DNA of 64,000 nt from assembly GCF_029948125.1 (NCBI RefSeq), contig NZ_JASAMB010000001.1:769564-833563 (forward strand), read 5' to 3'. Both the position numbers and the translations under genes were made by a program. The notes beneath the pieces were generated by a model. That model did not search any database and was not told where the DNA came from. It worked only from the letters and a program-made list of their open reading frames with translations. The stretch comes from Catellatospora sp. KI3 (GTDB taxonomy: Bacteria; Actinomycetota; Actinomycetes; Mycobacteriales; Micromonosporaceae). Shown piece by piece: positions 25,866 to 32,241 of the stretch (the first letter of the stretch is position 1; every line of letters starts with the position of its first letter).

Positions 25866-26720
25866 CTATTCCTCTTCGGTCTCGCGCCCAAGGCGCGCCT
25901 CGACCGCCGCCGGCTCGTACATCTCCTCGACGATGCGCAGGTAGAGCTCGTTCGGGTTCGGCATGTGGTCGACCTTGCTCAGCGCCTGGTCCTGACCGGC
26001 CGACTCGAGCACGAAGGTGCCGTAGTTGAGCATGCGACCCAGCGGGGTCTGCTCGTACTTCATGTCGGTGACCTTGACCAGCGGCATCATCGCGACCTTG
26101 CGCGTGATCAGCCCCTGCACCAGCATCAGCCGCTTGTTGGTGAGGATGAACCGGTCGAAGTACCAGTCCAGCACCGTGAAGCCGACCCAGCCCATCACCA
26201 GCGCCCACACCACGACCGCCATCACCCACACCCCGGCGCCGGTCTGCTTGGCCAGGAAGCCGGACAGGTAGCCGAGCGCGAACGTGGCCAGCACGCCGAT
26301 CATGATCGGGTTGGTGAGGTGCACCCAGTGCCGCTTCCACTCGCCGCGGTAGCGCTCCGTCGGGAACAGATACCGGGCGACGACGGTGCTCGGCTCGTCT
26401 TCGAGCGGGAGGACCCGACGCGGTCCGATCGGCACGCCGGAGGCGTCGAACCGCAGCCCGGCCAGCTCCTCCTCGGTGAAGTGAGGAATCTGCTCGGCGG
26501 GTGGCGACGGCACGTCGCCCGGCGGGGCACCGGCCCCGCCGTGGGCGCCCGCCCCCACCGCGGCCTTGCCGACGAAATGTGGATATTCCTCGGCGTGAGC
26601 CTCGGCGCGGGTACGCGGAATCGACTCCGTGTCACGCTCGCGCCGTCCAGGCCAATCCGGACCGTCGTGGCCCGCCCCCGGCTCGTCGCTCGGCTCGTCC
26701 GGCCCCAGCCCGCCGATCAT
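25866..26720 (-). CDS. PH-domain (YdbS/bPH2-like) membrane protein
   Basis: 284 residues. About 110 N-terminal residues are Pro/Gly/Glu-rich and disordered. They are followed by FPTERYRGEWKRHWVHL, two hydrophobic helices (MIGVLATFALGYLSGFLA and VWVMAVVVWALVMGWVGF) and a bacterial PH domain with DRFILTNKRLMLVQGLITRKVAMMPLVKVTDMKY. The PH part is typical of DUF304/bPH_2 proteins that sit on the inner face of the membrane; the role is not known. It starts 4 bp after the stop of the 52-residue membrane protein gene, so both form one unit. Confidence 0.88.
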   Translation of the reverse strand: MIGGLGPDEPSDEPGAGHDGPDWPGRRERDTESIPRTRAEAHAEEYPHFVGKAAVGAGAHGGAGAPPGDVPSPPAEQIPHFTEEELAGLRFDASGVPIGPRRVLPLEDEPSTVVARYLFPTERYRGEWKRHWVHLTNPIMIGVLATFALGYLSGFLAKQTGAGVWVMAVVVWALVMGWVGFTVLDWYFDRFILTNKRLMLVQGLITRKVAMMPLVKVTDMKYEQTPLGRMLNYGTFVLESAGQDQALSKVDHMPNPNELYLRIVEEMYEPAAVEARLGRETEEE

Positions 26721-26724
26721 CGGG

Positions 26725-26883
26725 TCAGGCGACCAGGCTGCCGAAGAAGTCGCCGAAGCCCTGGGCGATGTCCATGACGGTGCCGCCCAGTGTCTTCACG
26801 ACGTTAGCCGCAGAATCAGGCCGGAACGCCACGAAGAAGATCAGGAAGGCGATGCCGCCCCAGGTAAGGATCTTCTTGAGCAT
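26725..26883 (-). CDS. Small membrane protein, 52 residues
   Basis: Begins MLKKILTWGGIAFLIFFVAF, one membrane helix, then a short amphipathic stretch (NVVKTLGGTVMDIAQGFGDFF). ATG 26883 follows GGGGAGAGAG; the frame is open 14 codons upstream but those codons look like leader sequence. It is placed 4 bp before the PH-domain protein gene. Small proteins of this type next to PH-domain genes occur widely in actinobacteria; function unknown. Confidence 0.75.
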   Translation of the reverse strand: MLKKILTWGGIAFLIFFVAFRPDSAANVVKTLGGTVMDIAQGFGDFFGSLVA

Positions 26884-27046
26884 GTCGCTCTCTCCCCCTC
26901 CGCCTCGTCCACTGTCCGTGTCCACACGACGTTTCCGTGGCCGCGGCGAGACTCAGCGTATCAGTAACGATGCCTGCCGAGAATCATTAAGGCACATCCT
27001 GGGCGGCCATGTAGCAGCGTCCGAACAGGAAAGTTAGAAAGCTGAC

Positions 27047-27706
27047 TCAGTGAGCGCCGACCAGGCGCGGGGAGAGCGCGCCGTAGACGAGCTCCGCCGG
27101 GAGCCAGTCGGCCAGATCGTGCAGGACGACGTCCTCGGAGAGCAGGTAGCCGGCCTGTGCGGGCCAGGTGACGGCGTACAGCCAGCGGCCGCGGGCCTCG
27201 CCCACGTACACGCTGCGGTCGTCCGGGGCGGTTACCGCCCACAGTGGAGTGGGGTGCCCGGCGACCTTGAGCTTCGCGTTCGAGCCGTGCTCGGCGGCGA
27301 GGCAGTGGGCCAGGCTCGGGCCGGGATCGGGGCCGGGGATGCCGGCGTACCGGGCGCCCAGGCCCACGCCGGGGTCCTCCGCCACCAGCACCACGTCGGC
27401 CGGGCCGTCGCTGAACGGGGTCGGCCCGCTGCACGCCAGCACCGTGGCGACCACGCCCTCGCGGTCGTCGCCCACCCAGCCCACACCGGTCACGGTCCAG
27501 CCGGTCGGCAGTGGCCACAGGCACCACAGCGGCATCCCGGAGTCGACCGCGCGCCCGGTCGCGGCGGCGAACACCTCGTGGTTGACGCGCGCCGCGGTAT
27601 GCAGCGGCGGCACCTGCCCATCCCGGTCGCACAGCCACCCGGAGTGAGCCAGACCCGGCGGCCGCAACGCGCCGCCACACCGCGGACAGGACACCGCGAG
27701 ACCCAT
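27047..27706 (-). CDS. DUF6758 zinc-ribbon protein
   Basis: 219 residues starting MGLAVSCPRCGGALRPPGLAHSGWLCDRDG, a C-x2-C plus a third Cys knuckle, then a globular alpha/beta region with DVVLVAEDPGVGLGARYAG and WLYAVTWPAQAGYLLSED. This pattern matches actinobacterial proteins labelled DUF6758. ATG 27706 is chosen since the zinc ribbon begins at once; the frame extends 16 codons upstream without protein character. Same strand as the PH-domain pair, 163 bp upstream of it. Function unknown. Confidence 0.8.
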   Translation of the reverse strand: MGLAVSCPRCGGALRPPGLAHSGWLCDRDGQVPPLHTAARVNHEVFAAATGRAVDSGMPLWCLWPLPTGWTVTGVGWVGDDREGVVATVLACSGPTPFSDGPADVVLVAEDPGVGLGARYAGIPGPDPGPSLAHCLAAEHGSNAKLKVAGHPTPLWAVTAPDDRSVYVGEARGRWLYAVTWPAQAGYLLSEDVVLHDLADWLPAELVYGALSPRLVGAH

Positions 27707-27851
27707 GAGCCCACTGTCCGCCCGAGGATCAGCGCACGTCAAGCAACTACCCAAGATCGACTGCCGTTTCGCCCCGGCCGCGCTCGACTTCCTCCCCGGG
27801 ATCTCCGTCAGGGGACGGAAAGCCGGTTTCGGCGGACCACCGGTGCCGGGC

Positions 27852-28475
27852 TCAGGCAGGCGGGGCGGCGTACGCGCGGATCCAGGCGTGCATGGCCACC
27901 GCCGAGGCGACTCCGGCGTTGATGGAGCGGGTGGAGCCGTACTGCGCGATGCTGAACATGCGGTCGCAGGCGGCGCGGGCGGCCTCGGACAGCCCCGGCC
28001 CCTCCTGGCCGAAGAGCAGCGCGCAGTGGCGCGGCAGGGTCGCCGACTCCAGCGGCAGGCTGCCCGGCAGGTTGTCGATGCCGATCACCTCCAGCCCGGC
28101 GCCGCGGGCGAAGGCGACGAACTCCGCCACCGTCTCGTGATGCCGTACATGCTGGTAGCGGTCGGTGACCATGGCACCGCGCCGGTTCCAGCGGCGGCGG
28201 CCGACGATGTGCACCTGGGCGGCCAGGAACGCGTTGGCGGTCCGCACCACCGTGCCGATGTTGAAGTCGTGCTGCCAGTTCTCGATGGCCACGTGGAAGT
28301 CGTGCCGCCGGGCGTCGAGGTCGGCGACGACCGCCTCCAGCCGCCAGTAGCGGTACTTGTCGACCACGTTGCGGCGGTCGCCCTCGGCCAGCAGCCGCGG
28401 GTCGTAATGGGCGTCGGTCGGCCACGGGCCGGGCCAGGGGCCGACCCCGACCTCCAGCTCGTCGTCGGTGCTCAC
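27852..28475 (-). CDS. SpoU/TrmH family RNA methyltransferase
   Basis: 207-residue SPOUT methyltransferase. The three family motifs are present: ENWQHDFNIGTVVRTANAF (motif 1), ALLFGQEGPGLSE (motif 2) and FSIAQYGSTRSINAGVASAVAMHAW (motif 3), which build the trefoil-knot SAM site. These enzymes 2'-O-methylate ribose in tRNA or rRNA; the target here cannot be stated. GTG start at 28475. A pair of 16-nt direct repeats lies just upstream. Confidence 0.92.
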   Translation of the reverse strand: MSTDDELEVGVGPWPGPWPTDAHYDPRLLAEGDRRNVVDKYRYWRLEAVVADLDARRHDFHVAIENWQHDFNIGTVVRTANAFLAAQVHIVGRRRWNRRGAMVTDRYQHVRHHETVAEFVAFARGAGLEVIGIDNLPGSLPLESATLPRHCALLFGQEGPGLSEAARAACDRMFSIAQYGSTRSINAGVASAVAMHAWIRAYAAPPA

Positions 28476-28525
28476 AAGCCCAGCAGCTTATCTCGGTCCC
28501 CAGCCACCCCGCCCCCGGCGGAAAG

Positions 28526-28572
28526 GAAGGGCCCCTTCTTATCGCATTGCGAGGTAGAAGGGCCCCTTCTTA
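28526..28572. repeat. Direct repeat pair of GAAGGGCCCCTTCTTA
   Basis: Two identical 16-nt copies (28526-28541 and 28557-28572) flank a small TCGC-ATT-GCGA hairpin. Each copy is itself partly self-complementary (GAAGG/CCTTC). It lies between two genes read in the same direction. Confidence 0.8.
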
Positions 28573-28595
28573 ACCGACTGCTCCGGCGGTGGCGG

Positions 28596-29129
28596 TCAGA
28601 TGTTGCGGAGCGCCTGCTGGAGCTCGTCGAGGAAGATCTGCTCGGCGGGGCTTCGCACGACCCCGCCGAAGCCCAGCAGGCCGCCGGTGCGGGCCGCGCC
28701 GCAGACGCGGTCGGCGATGGCCTCGAGCCAGGCGCGGTACGCGACCGCGTCGGCCGGCGTGGCCCGGGCGTCGAGCACCAGTGCGGCGGCCCGGCAGCTC
28801 ACCAGCACCTCGGCGATGGCGTGCGACGGGTCGCGGAACTGCTCGGCGGTCGGCGGATTGGGGTCGGCCTCGGCGTAGATGGCGCCCACGATGGCCTTCA
28901 CCAGGTCGGAATCGGAGTCGGCTCCGGCGGCGATGGCGTTGATACCCGCGATGCCCTCGTCGACGGTACGGCGGTCGCTGTCCGGCTCGGCGGAGGTCGC
29001 GGCGATCATGATGCGAGCGGGGAGCCGGGTCAGCAGCTCCCACTCGTGCGACTCGAAGGTCAGCGGGGCGATCTCCCGCCGGTACATCTGGCGGGCGACG
29101 AGGTGATCTGCGGCGAATTGGCTCGGCAT
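28596..29129 (-). CDS. Hypothetical protein, 177 residues
   Basis: A soluble, mostly alpha-helical acidic protein starting MPSQFAADHLVARQMYRREI. No cysteine motifs or membrane helices. It reads as a real gene: ATG 29129 is preceded by a strong CAGGAGG, and the composition is balanced. The family is not recognised. The next gene upstream on the same strand is the HTTM protein, 61 bp away. Confidence 0.75.
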   Translation of the reverse strand: MPSQFAADHLVARQMYRREIAPLTFESHEWELLTRLPARIMIAATSAEPDSDRRTVDEGIAGINAIAAGADSDSDLVKAIVGAIYAEADPNPPTAEQFRDPSHAIAEVLVSCRAAALVLDARATPADAVAYRAWLEAIADRVCGAARTGGLLGFGGVVRSPAEQIFLDELQQALRNI

Positions 29130-29190
29130 GGCGGACCTCCTGCCGTCAGCATATGCCGAGGCTGAGCGGGCGCGACCCGAAGCGAGCCAA

Positions 29191-30036
29191 TCACCCGGCC
29201 GGTACGGCCCGCCGTTGCCGCACCCTGCGCACCCGCTCCGACACCCGGTCCGCGGCCCGCTCCAGCGGCAGGAACGCCAGCAGCGCCACCAGGTGCGGCA
29301 GGAACGAGATCGTGATCATCGAGAAGGTGACCAGGTGGAAGGAGTAGAAGAAGGCCACCACGCGCGTACGCCACTTCTCCGGCAGTACGAACACCAGCGG
29401 GCTGGTCAGCTCGAACGCCATGATCCCGATCTGCGCGAGGATCAGCAGGTACGGCACCGGCGCGATCAGATGCGCCAGCTCGGTGCCCCGGCGCAGGATG
29501 GCGCGGGCCAGCACCGACCCGGTCATCCACTCCGGGCCGCCGTAGCGCAGCTTCGCCCACGCGGCCAGGAAGTACGTCGCCACCACCGCGAGCTGGACCA
29601 TCCGCAGCGCCCAGCCGGCCCGCTCGCTCGGCTCGCGGTCGCGCCAGCGGGCCGCGCCGCAGGTCGGCAGGACGGCCAGCGCGACCAGGAAGGCGAACCG
29701 GTCGTGGTCCACCTTCCCGTAGCTCATCGCGATGATCATCCACTCGAAGTAGAGCAGGAAGACGGTCCAGCCGAGCAGGCGCGGCGCGCGCCCGGTCGCC
29801 GCGGCCAGCGCGGCGGCGAGCAGCACCCAGAAGATCGACTGGACCAGCAGCGAGTCCGGCACCGGCAGGTGCAGCACCCGGGCGATCCACAGCGGCTGGT
29901 ACAGCTCGCCGTCGACCGAGCCGTGCGCGCGCACCCACGGGGTGAACACGACCAGGTCCAGCGCGGTGAACAGGTAGACGGCGGTGCGCAGCAGCGCCAC
30001 CCGCCCGCGCGGAACCGGCGCGAACAGCCACTTCAT
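29191..30036 (-). CDS. HTTM domain membrane protein
   Basis: 281 residues with about eight hydrophobic helices and the HTTM (vitamin-K-dependent carboxylase-like) features: LLRTAVYLFTALDLVVF at the N-terminus, KVDHDRFAFLVALAVLPTCG and YFLAAWAKLRYGGPEWM in the centre, and FSFHL-like FFYSFHLVTFSMITI near the end. The family's membrane domain resembles gamma-glutamyl carboxylase, but bacterial substrates are mostly unknown. Its ATG overlaps the stop of the preceding small protein gene (TGATG), so the two are coupled. Confidence 0.88.
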   Translation of the reverse strand: MKWLFAPVPRGRVALLRTAVYLFTALDLVVFTPWVRAHGSVDGELYQPLWIARVLHLPVPDSLLVQSIFWVLLAAALAAATGRAPRLLGWTVFLLYFEWMIIAMSYGKVDHDRFAFLVALAVLPTCGAARWRDREPSERAGWALRMVQLAVVATYFLAAWAKLRYGGPEWMTGSVLARAILRRGTELAHLIAPVPYLLILAQIGIMAFELTSPLVFVLPEKWRTRVVAFFYSFHLVTFSMITISFLPHLVALLAFLPLERAADRVSERVRRVRQRRAVPAG

Positions 30037-30479
30037 CACGGCTGCACCACCTGCCACCGGGCCAGCACCTCGTCGCGCCACTGGCCCGTGGGGCGGCTGG
30101 TGCGGATCTCGTGCCAGCGCATCACGTAGCGCACCTCCACCAGTGCGGCCGCGTCCGGGTTGCGGCGGCGGTACGCCTCGACGACCTCGCGCAGGCGGGC
30201 CGGGTCGGCGACGAACAGGTCCTGCTGCCCCTCGATCTCGGCCCGGCGCATCCCGGTCTCCCGCTCGCCGAGGACCACCGTCGCGCCGTGCGCGTCGGTG
30301 CCCTCCAGGCGCGGGTCGGGGGCGGGCTCGTTCGGCGGGTTCACGCCCGCGTACATGCGGAACGGGCCGAAGGGGAAGTGGTCGTCGGAGCCCCAGAGCG
30401 TGCCCCCGAGCAGCGCGAACGCGGCGAGCAGGGTGGCCAGCACCCGGGTCGCGCGCTGCGCGTTGGTCATCGTCTCCAT
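30036..30479 (-). CDS. Membrane-anchored partner of the HTTM protein
   Basis: 147 residues: one N-terminal hydrophobic helix (VLATLLAAFALLGGTLW) and an outside domain of ~115 residues with HFPFGPFRMYAG and VEVRYVMRWHEIRTSRP. No family name is known to me. Because its stop overlaps the HTTM start, both probably act in one complex at the membrane. ATG 30479 is taken; ATG 30470 is three codons later. Confidence 0.75.
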   Translation of the reverse strand: METMTNAQRATRVLATLLAAFALLGGTLWGSDDHFPFGPFRMYAGVNPPNEPAPDPRLEGTDAHGATVVLGERETGMRRAEIEGQQDLFVADPARLREVVEAYRRRNPDAAALVEVRYVMRWHEIRTSRPTGQWRDEVLARWQVVQP

Positions 30480-30531
30480 CGTCGCCAGAGGCTACTTGCA
30501 AGGCGTGCCCCATAGCAGCCCCGGGCCCCTA

Positions 30532-30549
30532 AGTTACCGAATGGTAACT
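30532..30549 (+). promoter_or_regulatory. 18-bp palindromic operator candidate upstream of the MaoC gene
   Basis: AGTTACC-GAAT-GGTAACT has perfect 7-bp arms with a 4-nt centre. It lies 147 bp before the maoC start and 53 bp before the start of the HTTM partner gene on the other strand. The form fits a TetR- or GntR-family regulator site, unidentified. Confidence 0.55.
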
Positions 30550-30695
30550 ATGAGATAAGTCTCGGAGCGCCCTATGTACACACCTTTTGACCTGCGGCAG
30601 AATCCTTCAACACAAGCGTGGGCGGCGGGTGCCGGGGAGGGCCCCGCCGTTCACTGCGTTCCGGGGCGACGACGCCGAGACGGGAGTGACGGACG

Positions 30696-31148
30696 ATGCA
30701 GTTCGGGCGCTACTACGAGGAATTCGAGGTCGGGGCGGTCTACAAGCACTGGCCCGGAAAAACCGTCACCGAGTACGACGACCACCTGTTCTGCCTGCTC
30801 ACGATGAACCACCACCCGCTGCACCTGGACGCGCACTACGCCGCGACGCAGACGGACTTCAAGCGCAACGTGGTGGTCGGCAACTACATCTACTCGCTGC
30901 TGCTGGGCATGTCCGTGCCCGACGTCAGCGGCAAGGCCATCGCAAACCTGGAGGTCGAGTCGCTGCGCCACGTCGCGCCCACCTTCCACGGCGACACGAT
31001 CTACGGTGAGACGACCGTCCTCGACAAGCGCGAATCCTCCTCGAAGCCCGACCGCGGCGTCGTGTCGGTCGAGACCCGCGGCTACAACCAGGACGGCACC
31101 CTGGTCTGCGTCTTCAAACGCAAGGTGATGGTCCCCAAGCAGCCGTGA
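30696..31148 (+). CDS. MaoC family hydratase (mesaconyl-CoA hydratase candidate)
   Basis: 150-residue single hot-dog-fold hydratase. The catalytic segment reads HHPLHLDAHYAA with the Asp/His pair, and GNYIYSLLLGM follows. The MaoC family adds water to enoyl-CoAs. With the acyl-CoA dehydrogenase (35.8-37.0 kb) and CitE-type lyase (38.6-39.6 kb) it could perform the mesaconyl-CoA step of the ethylmalonyl-CoA pathway; crotonyl-CoA carboxylase/reductase is not in the window. ATG 30696 follows GGGAG. An 18-bp palindrome lies 150 bp upstream. Confidence 0.85.
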   Translation: MQFGRYYEEFEVGAVYKHWPGKTVTEYDDHLFCLLTMNHHPLHLDAHYAATQTDFKRNVVVGNYIYSLLLGMSVPDVSGKAIANLEVESLRHVAPTFHGDTIYGETTVLDKRESSSKPDRGVVSVETRGYNQDGTLVCVFKRKVMVPKQP

Positions 31149-31180
31149 CCGGCCCGCCCGCCGGACCGCCGGCGCCCAGC

Positions 31181-31245
31181 ATAGACAGTGGCCTATCCAG
31201 AGGACGATTTTCCAAGATTCGTCTTCCAGATAGGCCACTGTCTAT
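31181..31245. repeat. Family-A palindromic element, copy 3
   Basis: Perfect 17-bp outer arms (31181-31197 and 31229-31245) with a centre containing TTTTCCAAGATTCGTC. The arms share GGCCTATC with copies 1 and 2. It again sits between converging genes. Confidence 0.88.
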
Positions 31246-31297
31246 TAAAAGGTGGAGCGGCGCGACCCGCCCGCCCGACGGGGGCGGGGGTCGGCGG

Positions 31298-31684
31298 TCA
31301 GGCTTTGGAGGGTGCCGACGGCAGCGGGATGGCGCAGGCCGCCGTGCCGCCGGGCATCTGGTGGCGGTGGCGGGCGACCCAGCGGTATAGCGGCCACAGC
31401 GCGGCCGTCACGGCGCGCGGCTTGAGCGCATAGCCCACCGGCTTCCACGCCGCGTTACTGGAGCGCAGCAGGGCGCCGATCGCCTCGGGACCGGCCAGCG
31501 TCGGGCGTCCCTCCTCGACCCACTGCACGGCCTCCAGGCACTGCGCCCGGGTCAGGCCCAGTGCGGCGAGGTCGGCACGCTGCCAGGCGGACACCTTCGC
31601 CCCGGTCGGGATCCACCGGTTCACGAAGTTGGCGCACGTGGTGCAGAAGGCGCAGTCACCGTCGAAGATGAAGGTCGGACTCAC
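31298..31684 (-). CDS. DCC family thiol-disulfide oxidoreductase-like protein (DUF393)
   Basis: 128 residues starting VSPTFIFDGDCAFCTTCANFVNRWIP. The DGDCxFC motif gives the DCC family its name and a CxxC redox site similar to thioredoxin. Then WVEEGRPTLAGPEAIGALLR and a C-terminal hydrophobic patch. GTG 31684 is preferred because family members start just before FDGDC; ATG 31705 is also open. Divergent from thioredoxin (150 bp gap), so two redox proteins share this control region. Confidence 0.85.
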   Translation of the reverse strand: MSPTFIFDGDCAFCTTCANFVNRWIPTGAKVSAWQRADLAALGLTRAQCLEAVQWVEEGRPTLAGPEAIGALLRSSNAAWKPVGYALKPRAVTAALWPLYRWVARHRHQMPGGTAACAIPLPSAPSKA

Positions 31685-31833
31685 ACCCTCATCATGCCCC
31701 GCCACGCCGCCCCGTGCGATCCTGGATGGCCTGTGCGCCGTGTCACGCCGGATACGGTGGTGGCCGCGGGAATGATGTGCCGCCGACAGCGGTTTACATG
31801 GACGCTGATCGTTTGAAGGATGGGAGCACGACC

Positions 31834-32214
31834 ATGGGCACCGTGGAGTTCACGGCCGACAACTTCGTGGAGAAGACCAGCGGGGAAGGCATCACCTTCA
31901 TCGACTTCTGGGCAGACTGGTGCGGGCCGTGCAAGCGCTTCGCGCCGACGTACGAGCGCGCCGCCGAGGCCAACCCGGACATCACCTTCGGCAAGGTCGA
32001 CACGGAGGCGCAGCAGGAGCTGGCCGCGATGTTCCAGATCCAGTCGATCCCGACGATCATGGCGATCCGGGACGACGTGGTGGTCTACTCCGAGCCGGGT
32101 GCCATGCCCGACGCCGCCTTCACCGAGCTCATCAAGAAGGTCCGCGAGATCGACCCGGAGCGGCTGAAGGCGGCCAAGTCCGAGCACGAGGAGCACGCGC
32201 ACAAGGCCCCCTAA
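31834..32214 (+). CDS. Thioredoxin
   Basis: 126 residues with the active site FWADWCGPCKRFAP (about residue 28) and the cis-Pro segment IQSIPTIMAI. It reduces disulfides in the cytoplasm. The last ~20 residues (RLKAAKSEHEEHAHKAP) form a charged, His-rich extension not present in standard thioredoxins. ATG 31834 follows GGGAG; the longer open frame upstream is unlikely. The stop is 27 bp before the radical SAM gene, a gap filled by an SOS box. Confidence 0.93.
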   Translation: MGTVEFTADNFVEKTSGEGITFIDFWADWCGPCKRFAPTYERAAEANPDITFGKVDTEAQQELAAMFQIQSIPTIMAIRDDVVVYSEPGAMPDAAFTELIKKVREIDPERLKAAKSEHEEHAHKAP

Positions 32215-32217
32215 TCT

Positions 32218-32233
32218 TCGAACATATGTTTGA
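32218..32233 (+). promoter_or_regulatory. LexA operator (SOS box)
   Basis: TCGAACATATGTTTGA: 15 of 16 positions fit the actinobacterial SOS consensus TCGAAC-N4-GTTCGA. It lies 8 nt before the GTG start of the radical SAM gene. Confidence 0.85.
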
Positions 32234-32241
32234 ATAGCGGG

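Noticed and set aside
28526..28572. Possible CRISPR-like repeat
   Set aside because: Only two short units with a 15-bp spacer and no cas genes. No CRISPR array was seen anywhere in the window.
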